Notes under the pieces: generated by a model
Told to the model about the DNA's origin: nothing
Database searches by the model: none
What the model saw: only the letters and a program-made list of their open reading frames with translations
Assembly (NCBI GenBank): GCA_905116865.2
Contig: CAJHNH020001101.1
Location: 435,001 to 499,000 of the forward strand
Length of the DNA stretch: 64,000 nucleotides
Reading direction: 5' to 3'
DNA from: Candidula unifasciata
Lineage: Eukaryota > Mollusca > Gastropoda > Stylommatophora > Geomitridae
Part shown: piece after piece, positions 30,862 to 40,926 of the stretch
Layout of the letters: each line of letters begins with the position of its first letter
Numbering within the stretch: the stretch's first letter is position 1
Position numbers and translations under genes: made by a program

Positions 30862-31110
30862 TTTGGTGTAGCGGCTAGACTCTCGTCTTCGGATTGAAAA
30901 GTCGTGACTTCGGGTCCTGGCGGAGCCGGACTTTTTTCAAAATAACCGTGGCTCTTAGGTCCACCCAGCCTAGAGTGGGTACCAGGCAAGGTTCTGAAAA
31001 GTAAAGCACCCGGCGTGATGCTGACTTCATCACCCACAAGTGCCCACTGGTCTATACAATATCTATTTGGTTCTTTATGTCCAGTGCGCCTAAAGGCGTG
31101 GGAAAATGGT
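30862..31110 (+). mobile_element. Family A SINE, nearly complete
   Basis: Head TTGGTGTAGCGGCTAGACTCTCGTC (A box-like TGTAGCGGCTAG) and B-like CGGGTCCTGG. The body has ACCCAGCCTAGAGTGGGTACC, GGCGTGATGCTGACTTCATCACCCACAAGTGCCCACTGGTCTATA. Confidence 0.82.
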
Positions 31111-31259
31111 CCTGAGACTAGCTGTGAATTTCAACATTCTGAAAAGGCGATGGTGTGGTCTGGAGCTGCTACTTATTGCTTTAGATACCATGCATATGCG
31201 AACAACCACCAAGAAATTTTAGGGATTGTGGGGGGGGGGGGGGAGGGGATACGTGTTCA

Positions 31260-32165
31260 GTCCCTATAGAATGTTCATGGTTTCAGGCTTTAATGCTTAT
31301 GGCTTGTTTAAATGCGTAATATTATTATTATGTGAAATATGTAAAATTTAAAACAAGTACTTAAAAAGAGAATGTATATTAATGATTGGGAGTGCGAGGG
31401 GCATCTTAGTCACCTTATAAATTTATAGAGGTGGGGCCTCAGCCCGACGGTCAGCGTAACTGTTGTAGACCGACGACTAGTCCATTTGCATAAGCCACTG
31501 AAAATTGACCTCCTTTAGCTACGTCACAACGATATACCTAGCGTCAAACAGTGTTATCATCCACTGTTGAAGCTCCCAAACATTCTTCAAAAGTTAATTA
31601 ATGGATGCGAACTTGGTTCTCACTTTCATCACTGAGGAATTCTATGAAAATACATTGCTTCAACTGAACGTCTCCGCTTGCGATTTTTAAACCGGTACAG
31701 TGGTGCCACCTGATAAAGACAATATAGTGGAAAAGAGTGTTTGAGTAATCCTGTTAAATTTAAAGATTTCTCATTTATGCAGTATTTATATAGATTTTTT
31801 TGTTTAAAGGAGGCATCGCGCTATGACCAAGGATATGAGGGTCTGACACTGTTTCTTTGACTATTTAGGCTGCGCTGGGAAAAGAACAGAAAAAAAATAT
31901 TTGCATGTATTTTATCATCACAAAGAGGAAAAAACTGCGTAGAGAAATTAGTTGAATGAGAATAAACCGTGGGACAAACCAAGAAGAAATTGGAGACAAT
32001 AGACAGGTAGACTTCACAAACGCTTGTAGTTACTAACGTGAAATAATAAACTAGTTGCGTATATGAATATGCAGTAGTGGGCCTCAACAGCTAGGAAGGC
32101 AGAAAAAAGAAGAAAAAGAGGAAGATTTTAATGTAGCATTTACATTCGTATACCCAGAACATCAT
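31260..32165. other. Divergent intergenic region, part 2
   Basis: A G run lies at about 31230-31242 just before it. No gene or repeat family recognised. Confidence 0.4.
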
Positions 32166-32170
32166 CATCA

Positions 32171-32830
32171 TCATCATGTAGCGGGTCCTTTGCAGAACGT
32201 CGCTCTCATCACGGTGTGCCTGAAAGAAACTCGGTCTCTCTCAAGCTCTCCCGCCTCATGCACTTTCATATTCAAGGAGTCCCCCGTGTGGGTTCCGGGG
32301 CCCCATTGTGGGGAAAACAAGAATAGACCCACTGCCTCCCCAAAGTCGGAGTGCATCTGCCGGAGAGGCAAGGAACCAACAGTCTGTATTCAAGAGAATG
32401 AGATCTGTAAAACTGATGCACACGCAACACTCAGGTTCTGGAGCGGGACTGCAGTTCAGTAGTGGACGATCAACCAGAACTTTCCGCCAGAGTGTACAGC
32501 TGGTGAACGCGAAGAAGAAGAAGAAGATATTCAAGGAGTCCCTTATATCCTGTGCTTATCTTCGTGTTTGTCACCCCCTGCTCTTCCTTCCTGGTACCAT
32601 GCCTCCTGCTATAATTTTTTCCAATGCGTCGTGGCGCTTGATATGACCAAAATATTTTAGCTTCCGAGACAGGATGCTGTTTATTAGCCAATGTTCCTTG
32701 ATGTTCAGACCTTTCAAGATGTCAGTATTTCTCCTCTTTTTCGTCCAAGATATTCTGAGAATCTTTCTATAGCATTTTAGCTCAAAACACTAATATTTTG
32801 TCGACATTTATGCCTTTTTTACTTGATGAG
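32171..32830 (-). mobile_element. R2 LINE 3' end, split by a family C repeat
   Basis: Begins on the plus strand with (CAT)n at about 32162-32177, then GTAGCGGGTCCTTTGCAGAACGTCGCTCTCATCACGG, matching 9440-9490. After the insertion it continues as TATCCTGTGCTTATCTTC and ATATGACCAAAATATTTTAGCTTC, matching 9790-10010. Confidence 0.82.
32285..32526 (+). mobile_element. Family C repeat with 16-bp TSD
   Basis: Exact TSD ATATTCAAGGAGTCCC at 32269-32284 and 32527-32542. It starts CCGTGTGGGTTCCGGGGCCC, contains GGAACCAACAGTCTG and ACGCAACACTCAGGTTCTGGA, and ends GGTGAACGCGAAGAAG(AAG)n. This is the best bounded copy of the family. Confidence 0.92.
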
Positions 32831-33059
32831 CTTGGGGCGAAAGCAAAGGATAGGACTATTTGATACTAGTTTGTTGACAACTATGCTCCACTGAGGATAA
32901 GAGGCAGAAGGAACAGAAAGTTTTATTTTAAAGTCGATTCTGTTTGTTTCGCCACCCAGTGATACCGGCAGCTGTATCATTTTACAACATCCCATTGTTT
33001 ACTAGTGCAACTTCCGCTTCTGCCCAGCAGAAATTTATGCAAGTCTGTTTTCGCCGCAA

Positions 33060-33213
33060 GAATCTGCCTCTAGTCGCTCTCTCTCTGTGTTCCTTTCTCG
33101 CCGTTCTCTACACAAGATGAGTTCTAATCTCTGTTGATTCCATTGTGGTATATACGTTTTAACTTCACACAGCGGTCCTGAGCCCATTCGTTACTGGATT
33201 ACTAGAATAAAAG
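33060..33213 (+). promoter_or_regulatory. Candidate 5' UTR exon and promoter of the ankyrin gene
   Basis: A pyrimidine-rich, CpG-containing stretch (CTCTCTCTCTGTGTTCC...CGCCG) ends in AAAAG before a perfect GTAAGT donor at 33214. It is about 4.5 kb upstream of the coding exon 1 acceptor, in the right orientation, and repeat-free. The TSS is not determined; this is inference. Confidence 0.4.
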
Positions 33214-34300
33214 GTAAGTTTGAGTAAGCTGAAAGTTTAACTTTAAATTTCCTAACTGATCGCGGCTACTGCTAGACTTAAACTGAGAAATCTGATCTTT
33301 CATTTTCAGTAGTAATTTCAGCTTATTAAGTACTCAAACCTTCGTTGCGCAGTTACTTCAGGATTTACGAAGTTTAATTACACATTCATTTTACTACTTG
33401 TTGGTGTTTAATAATGCTGTTTAATTTAGATCTGCTTTATAAAATGCATTAAATTCATTCTTCGTGATTCGTCTCTCATACTACTTTCAACGCCAAATTC
33501 TGTTTTTCTATCCGCGCCCTACCCCGTGTACTCTAATTTTAGCATCATTGACTTAGCTGTTGAGAATTCCTGAATCATGCCAGGCGTTTCGTTTCAACTA
33601 TTTGCGTTGCATTGTAAGGGCCCTGCAAGCGTTTATGACCGGCCTTAACCCAGACCTCTAATATTTTGGGGCAGGACCTTTAAATTATAAGATTTATCAC
33701 TCACCAGAAATTATTAGTTATGCTCTTAAATCTATGCTTGAATCGTAAAATTGTAATTTTTAGGCCATGGATGGACCCACCAGTCAAAATAATTACCACG
33801 GAATGCATGGAATGATGTCATCGATGCTTCTCGTAATATGTGGGTCACCTTAAATACACTTGAATCGGGATTACAGCCTGTAATAGTAGCCATTGAAAGT
33901 TGAGGGTCGTGTGTAGTAGTAACAGTACTAACAGAGCCTGGGTAGAGGAGGTTAAAAACGCAATTACTTCAATTAATTACTTGTGAATCTTCTCTTCTGC
34001 ACATCTGACCAAAGCTTTATGACCTGGTTTGTTGTTATTTTTTTCACTCCTAAGTAAACAAAAAGGATAAGAAAATAAATTTTTACCTTGGTGAGTTTCT
34101 GATCTGTAGATATGCAAGGTTGTGTGTTTAAATTATGTAAATTATATATACTATAATTACAAGCAGGTGAAATGAGTAACTTGGTAATAAAATGTAAGAG
34201 TAGGACCAGATTCCAATTGTATTATTATAATTATAAACCTTTGTTAGTGACTCTTGTTAGAGAGAAATAAAAAGGGTAGTCTGTAGTTTTATTTGTAATG
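33214..34300. other. Putative 5' UTR intron, nothing recognised
   Basis: No gene or repeat family recognised. Confidence 0.4.
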
Positions 34301-34678
34301 TAAGACAGGGTTGTGTAAATAATATAAGGAACACTTGTGCAATGTACAAAAAGTTCTATAATGTTTCTTTAATAAAGGTTCTATAATAACACAGTAGTAG
34401 TTATTAAGCATTATTATCTAATTTACTGTAATACTAGTAATGATTAGTCATTGGCAGCTATTGGTACTTAAGAAAAAGCTGAGTTATGTATGTGTGTATA
34501 TGTTTTTACTGTAAAAGTTTGTGCTAATGTAAGACAGGGTTGTTTAACATAAGCAGTGTGCAAAATAAATTACAGTTGTATAGCAGAAGACAAGATATGT
34601 AAAGTAAGACAATGTTATGCAACATAAAAGTGTGTAACATAAGTCAGTAGACAGGGTGTGTAATGTAAGTCAGTTTTT

Positions 34679-35340
34679 GGCTCTCCTTTAAATAACGGTC
34701 CCAAATGATCTACGCAGAAAGTAAACCCAAACAGAGCCTCATTACGTCCTGCCCTACAAACAATTAAAAGCTGTAAATCGGGAAATATAAGGAACTAAAA
34801 GTATGAGGAGAATGGGGAAATTCTACTACTTACCAATATTGAAATCCTTTATCGAGAGTATCCCACGCCCGCTACACGCGGCGCGGAATGTACTAAACTA
34901 GATGGCTAGGACTCACGAGCAAATACACTGGAGGAAGCTGCAGGAGCTGCGGTAGCTGCTGCTCGTGAGTCCTAGCCATCTAGTTTAGCCCCTTCCGCGC
35001 CGCACGTAGCGGCGCAGGGCATACTCTCGGAGGTGGCACTATAGTTTGCGAAAAGTGGTCCGCAACTTACATATAACTCGGGCCCTGCCGTAGAATAGCG
35101 CTATCGGCAGTATTCTCGCGCGTCGCTAATTTTTTTCGTCCGTAGTTAATCCTAGTTTTGCCGCCGTGTAATCACCGTAAAAAAATCCGTTGCGTTTCGT
35201 GAAAATGTCGTGCGCAATTAATCCTACTTTTGACACGGTTGAATCGCTGCAAAAGAAATGCGAATTTTAGATATGAGTGAGGCTCTGTTTGGGTTTACTT
35301 TCTGCATAGATCATTTGGGACCGTTATTTAAAGGAGAGCC
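34679..35340. mobile_element. Non-autonomous DNA transposon with 63-bp TIRs and nested palindrome
   Basis: 662 bp bounded by the exact 8-bp TSD CAGTTTTT (34671-34678 and 35341-35348). The terminal inverted repeats (34679-34741 and 35278-35340) start GGCTCTCCTTTAAATAACGG and differ by one base. Inside, a second inverted repeat (about 34855-34921 and 34960-35030, spacer about 38 bp) contains CTAAACTAGATGGCTAGGAC on one arm and its exact complement on the other. The interior is GC- and CpG-richer than its surroundings and encodes no transposase. An 8-bp TSD with GG termini fits Merlin, P or hAT-type families; which one is unresolved. Confidence 0.9.
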
Positions 35341-35546
35341 CAGTTTTTATTTCACAAGTTGTGTAATTGAAGGCAGTGTTATGTAACAAGACAACATGTG
35401 TAACATAAAACGTGGCAAGATATTAAATGTAAGAAAGAAAAGCTGTGTAATGTAAGACAGTGGTAATGTTTAAAAAAAAAAGAAGATGTGTGGCATTTGG
35501 CTGATTACACCATAAATTAGATATGTAACATTTGGCAAGATGTAAG

Positions 35547-35822
35547 TAAAAGTAAATGACTCTTTTCCACGTCTTTCATGCATATTAGGTATATAGGGCT
35601 AGACCAATATTTTATAGACCAATCGGCACTTGGTGGGTGATGTGGTCGTCATCACGCCCGCCGCCTTTACTTTCAAGGAATGCACCTGGTACCACTCAAG
35701 GCTGGGTTGACCTGGGAGGCAAGATCAGTTTTGAAAAAAAAGTCTGGCCCCCACCAGGAACTGAACCTACGACCTTCCGATCCTCAGGCTAGCGTCTAGC
35801 CGCTAGATCATGGCGGCTCCCA
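35547..35822 (-). mobile_element. Family A SINE, full length
   Basis: In sense it starts GGAGCCGCCATGATCTAGCGGCTAGACGC (A box-like TCTAGCGGCTAG), then a B box-like GGTTCAGTTCC, then the family body, ending in TTTACTTTTAC. A candidate 7-bp TSD, ATGTAAG, lies at 35540-35546 and 35823-35829. Confidence 0.85.
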
Positions 35823-36141
35823 ATGTAAGACAGTAGTAATGTTTAAAAAAAAAGATGTGTGGCATTTAGCAAAATCTGCAGTGTAAGGTAGTGTTATATA
35901 ACAAGACAAGATGTTTATTGCAAGACAGTGTTATGTAAAATATGATGTGTGATATTTGGCAAGATTTGTAATAGTCAGTGGTAACATAAGACAGTATGTG
36001 TGGTGTTTGGTAAAATGTGCAGTGAAAGACAGTGTAATGCAACATAAAACAGGATGTGTAAGATGAGACAGTGTTACATAATGTAGACAAGATTTGTAAC
36101 ATCTGTAACATAAGACCAGATGTCTAATCTAAACAGATTAA

Positions 36142-36293
36142 CTCTTTCACTCCCAAGGGGTGTAGCATCAGAGGTCTAATGGGTAGTAAAGAGAGACGTA
36201 AAATTGGCAAATCATGCATTAATTGGGCTTCTGGGGAGTTGGGGGGGGGGGGTAGCCTATAAACGTATGATGTGTTCCTTTAGACTTAAAGAG
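36142..36293. mobile_element. piggyBac-like MITE (copy 2)
   Basis: Starts CTCTTTCACTCCCAAGGGG after TTAA (36138-36141) and ends TAGACTTAAAGAG before TTAT, a one-base decay of TTAA. The interior matches copy 3 (AGCATCA.AGG.C, TCATGCATT.ATTGGGC) plus an inserted G run. Confidence 0.8.
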
Positions 36294-36684
36294 TTATAGA
36301 GTACTGGTGAAACTGCAGATCACTGTGCTAGTCCCAGGGGCTATACTGAATGACCCTGATACCCATATACCCAGATTAAAGGCAACCATACAAGAGTACA
36401 GGGCAGCTGTTGACCATTTAACTAGCCTGGGATGGACTCCCTTCTGTAAGCGCGGACATCATATTATTATATCTGACTCGATTGTACATATCCTCGAGAT
36501 CAAGTGCTGTCACCACCATCTCCTATTTGTTCTAGAACCTTCATAAATTTCAAAATCAAAAGTGCTGCATTTGACCAGGTATCTTTCCCTGGTTGATGTT
36601 TAAAAAAGGCATTGTAATTTAAGACCAGGATATGCTTGAGTAAGGCACATTTCTGTTGTCTGTATATGAAAAATTTGCATTTTA

Positions 36685-36950
36685 TAAAGAACTTCTTCTT
36701 CTTCTTCTTCTCTTCCACTAGTACCTCATCGAAGTGTTGGGGGGAGATGTAATGTTCGTTGATGAGCTCTGTCAAAAGCACTATTAAGACTGATGTTCAT
36801 TTCTGTAAGGCTGTTCTTAATGCCATCACTCCACATTTCCCGAGGTCTTCCACTCGCTCATTACCCGTTGTAACGTTTTAGTGTGGCTCGCTGTGGCAGA
36901 TAGTACCAGGGCATTCTTGTTAGGTGTCCAAACCACTACAAGTTATAAAA
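36685..36950 (-). mobile_element. LINE C-terminal fragment with (GAA)n tail
   Basis: The minus strand gives a PREMWSDGIKNSLTEMNI-like stretch over two frames, followed by a (GAA)n tail (plus-strand CTT repeats at 36692-36711). It resembles the GRPRKLWIDGVSE region of 6704-7112. Confidence 0.6.
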
Positions 36951-37059
36951 TGACATTCTATGCATTAAATTCATGTCATTGAAGGTTAGAAACAAAATGC
37001 TGCATTTGAGCCAGTTTTAACATATTTACAGAAGAATCATTACAATTCCTTGCCAAAAA

Positions 37060-37390
37060 AGAGTAAACCAGATGTTTTGGAAGATGCAGGGGGCCAAAGG
37101 CAATCTGTCAGAAACATCAGAGACAGTCGTCTTTTTATATTCATGCTATGAGAAGAAAGAAACTAGAACATGTTGTGACTGTTTTAAAAATATGTTCAAA
37201 AGACATAGAGGAAGACAACGCAAGAAGATTCTTGATGAAGAAAATGCAAGAAGATTCTTGACAACCTTTTCTCATGGCATGAGGGGGGAGGAGGGGGATG
37301 TCATGTTGATACATATTGATGAAGATTACAGGTTGTGGTGTGGCATGATCACCCACGCCACAGCAGGACACTTGTTGAGGATGATGATTA
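37060..37390 (+). mobile_element. R1 LINE 3' end
   Basis: Follows R1 58790-59065: ETVVFLYSCYEKKE-like codons, GRQRKKILDEE, and ATTACAGGTTGTGGTGTGGCATGATC near the end. It terminates in GATGATGAT. Confidence 0.75.
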
Positions 37391-37765
37391 TGCAAGTTTA
37401 TTACGAACGTAAGAAAGAGACAGCCATAATGTTTGGCCACACTAGAGAAGAAAAACTGGAACTTATGACAGCTAGAAAGATTTATAAAAAAAATAAAAGA
37501 GAAAGAGGAATACATATACACAGTCCCTTTTTTCTGGGAGTACAAAACAGTAAGCAGCACCAGCAGCTTTTGTTTTGTTAATGCATCTTTTATGCAGCGC
37601 TACTGTAGCAGAGTTTTTGTGCTGAGTACCGACACTTTTCTTTTATAGGGAAAAAGTCTTGCATATGTATACATTTATAAACAAAAATCCTCTGTACGCC
37701 GAAGTTGATGACATACTTGTATATGCAGTACTGTATCTGCTTTTAGTTGATTATCGACAACCATC

Positions 37766-37882
37766 ATGGGACAAGCAGGTTCAAAGCAGGAAATGTTTTG
37801 GGAAGCTTGTGGTTTTGGCCGACCTCATCTTGTGCAGAAGTTCATCGAGCATGGCATTGATGTCAACTGGGTATCCTCAATA
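37766..37882 (+). CDS. Ankyrin gene, coding exon 1
   Basis: Acceptor TTTTATAG ends at 37648, leaving a 117-bp 5' UTR in this exon. Encodes MGQAGSKQEMFWEACGFGRP and then HLVQKFIEHGIDVNWVSSI. Donor GTAAGT. Short upstream ATGs lie in the UTR. Confidence 0.8.
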
Positions 37883-40879
37883 GTAAGTCTGTGTGTGCAT
37901 GAGTGTGTGTGTGTGGTGTAGTTTGGTTTATGTCACTGGTGATGTAGCTGTATCAGTGGAACAGTGATATGCAGCTGTGCAGCTTATACAGGGGACTGTG
38001 TGGCAGATACAGGCTTATTTCAGATGAAGGATAAAAGGAATAAGAGAACATTTAGACAGCAGCATTAGAAATTTTAAGAAAAGGGCAAAAAATAACCACA
38101 CTTCCCATAAATGAGGGGCAGATTAACTCTTTGAGTCCCAGGGGGTTTAGCATCACAGGCCCAGGGGGTAGAAATTAATAAAATCGGCACATCATGCATT
38201 CATTGGGCATCTGGGTAGGAACCTATAAACATATGATGCGTTCCTTGGGACTCAAAGAGTTAATGTCACGGAAATAAAAAAGCGTAAAGATAATAAAGAC
38301 ATGCAAAGAAAGACAGATGATTTGTCATGTACAGTATAAAATATAGGACTACAAATAAGTTGTAAGAAAACAAATATTTTAAAGATACCAACAATGGATC
38401 GTGTATATGCCATGCTAGAGAACAAACCTATAAAAGTAACAGACCATTTCACCTTATTGGGTAGCAATTTTGACTCACAAGGAGGAGATACAACAAAGAA
38501 AATCATGATATGCATTGCCAAATTAACAACAGTCTTAGAAAACCTTAACAAAGTCTGGAGCTCCTAGTTATACATCTTTAAGACCAAACCTTGAATATTC
38601 AATTCTAAAGCAAAAGTTGGAAACCCACCAAAGATATGGAATGAAAGTTGAATGCATTTGAAAATAAATGTCTGAGAAAAAACACGAACAGAAAATGGAA
38701 TTTATTCAAAAAGGGTGAAGTGATCAGAGAAATGTCTGGACAAATACCTGTATTTACTGCAATAATGCAAAGAAGGTGGAGATACATTGGGCAAACTCTG
38801 AGACGAAATGAGCGAAGAATGACAAAACAAGCCCTAAAATGGGAAACAAATGGTCTGAGAAAAAAAAGGACTTACAAGAAAAACATAAAGAAGTACACCA
38901 CACCATTACGAGAGGCTAAAAATGCTGGGCTAAACTCCATGTCAGAAATTGAAAGAGTTGCATGCAACAGAGCATAGTGGAGGAATCGAATGTGAGCCCT
39001 ACATGATGTCTAAAGGCACACAAAGAATGATGATGATGATGAGTAGAAGTAGCAGCTGAAATAGAATAAAATAAAGTCTTTGTAGAAGAATACAGGAAAA
39101 GAAGAATTGTTATACAATATATATTCTAATTGATAGAAGCCATTCCTCTACCTGTATATATGGTTAAATAAAGGGATCTTGTGCATTCAGCATATGATGC
39201 TAAGTTCCTTTTTTAGACCAATTGGCAATGCTTGGATGATATAGTCAACATCATGCAGACCATTTTTACTTCCCAGGACATTACCAGGTACTCATTTGAC
39301 TTGCGAAAAAAATTACTATGCTGCTTTAAACCAAAGACCTTTGGCCTAGCAGGTGAACATCTAGCCATTATGCTACTGCCGACTCACATATATTTACACA
39401 GCAACAGTTTTCCATAGGATAAGATTGCCACTTGCGACACCTGCCCTCCTTAGATATCTCTTATGACATGTAATGTGGGCTAGCACAGTGGTTTTCAACT
39501 CAGTTTGCATCTCCCTTGAATATATGACAAAACATTCCCCCCTCACCCCCCCCCTTCCCAAAAAAAAAGTGATTAAAAAGAGTACTAGAAGAAAACTCCA
39601 AGCATTGTTAACAGGAGCTTAGAGAAAGATAGCCACATAAATCAAAGTGTCAAATAACGTAAAAGAAACTATCAGCAACAAACTAATGTAATATCTAAAT
39701 ATCACTGTGATGGTTGATACTGTTTTGTCTTATGATGTTTCTGCGGGTTTGGTGAGGGAGGGGGGGGGGGGGGGTGCCGGGTTGAAAACAACTAATCTAG
39801 CAAGTCCAGTACAGAACACTAGATAGTCACTTGGTCCTTTTGCAACTTCCATGCTTCAGCTTTCATGTCAAGGGTGTCCTTGTTATCCTGTGTCCACCCT
39901 CCTGCTGATTGATTTCTGCCTCTTCTTCTATATCCTTCATTTCTCTTCTCTTCAAATCGATATAGCACTTAAAATGGCCAGAGTATTTCTAAGAAATAAG
40001 ACTGTTTATGAGCCACAGATACCACGTGGACCGAGAAGAAAAAAAAAACCTCTGACATCCTATGTGATCTGAGCATCAAGGAGAATTGGCTTATAAACAT
40101 TCTGTCCAGAAAGCTGGGGTATTTTGGCCGTGTTAACGTGATGATGGTCTGAAGACAACAGCCATGGAGGCAGACCTCCATTAAAGTGGATACAAGACAT
40201 TGAAGATGTATTGGCCATGATAGCCCATATACTTTCTTGCATCCCTTGATATGAGCAGTGTATTTTTAAGGAACTGCCGATTGATGATGATGAGACAGTC
40301 CCTAGGGTCGTGGTAACAGACAGCAGTGTATGATAATGGATGCTATAGAACAATAGTTCCCAGTTTAGGAAAGATCTGTGGACCCCTTCCTGTTTTAGAT
40401 CTGTCCCAGACCCCCATATATTTTTTAATAGACTGTTGAAAAAAGGGAAATCTAGCAGGCTTGTGGCAGTTTCCCTGGTGCTGATGATAGCACTCATCTC
40501 TGTACACTAGTCAGTCACTTTGTCAGTTGTTGCTTGCAGCTCTTAAACTCTTTGCATGCTTTTTTGCAGATGTCAGTATCTGTCCACTTCTCTATTGGAA
40601 GTATTAGAATTGGAAGTTGTTTTTTGTTTGTTTTCTAAATGGTTTCACTGCCCTCATTTAATTTGTTCTGCAGACCCTAGAGCAGTGATTCCCAATCTTT
40701 TTTAAAATTCAGTGTCCCACCTTAGTCTTTCTAGAATTCTTAAGACCCTCTATGAAACTTAAACTCTCAGTGAGTCCATCTTCGAATCCCCCCCCCCCCA
40801 CAATCAGATTGCCCCTCCCCTTACACATACACACAGTCAGATTGTTCCCATTAACAATCAAATTGTCCCCCCCCCCATT

Positions 40880-40926
<47 letters not shown>

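Larger units (their letters stand above)
34300..36130. repeat. Degenerate GTAAGACAGTGTTATGTAACATAAG array
   Basis: Loose tandem repeats built from TAAGACAGTGTTATGTAAC, AACATAAGACAAGATGTG and ATTTGGCAAGATGTG fill 34300-34670, 35349-35540 and 35823-36130. Two mobile elements separate the three blocks. Confidence 0.75.
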
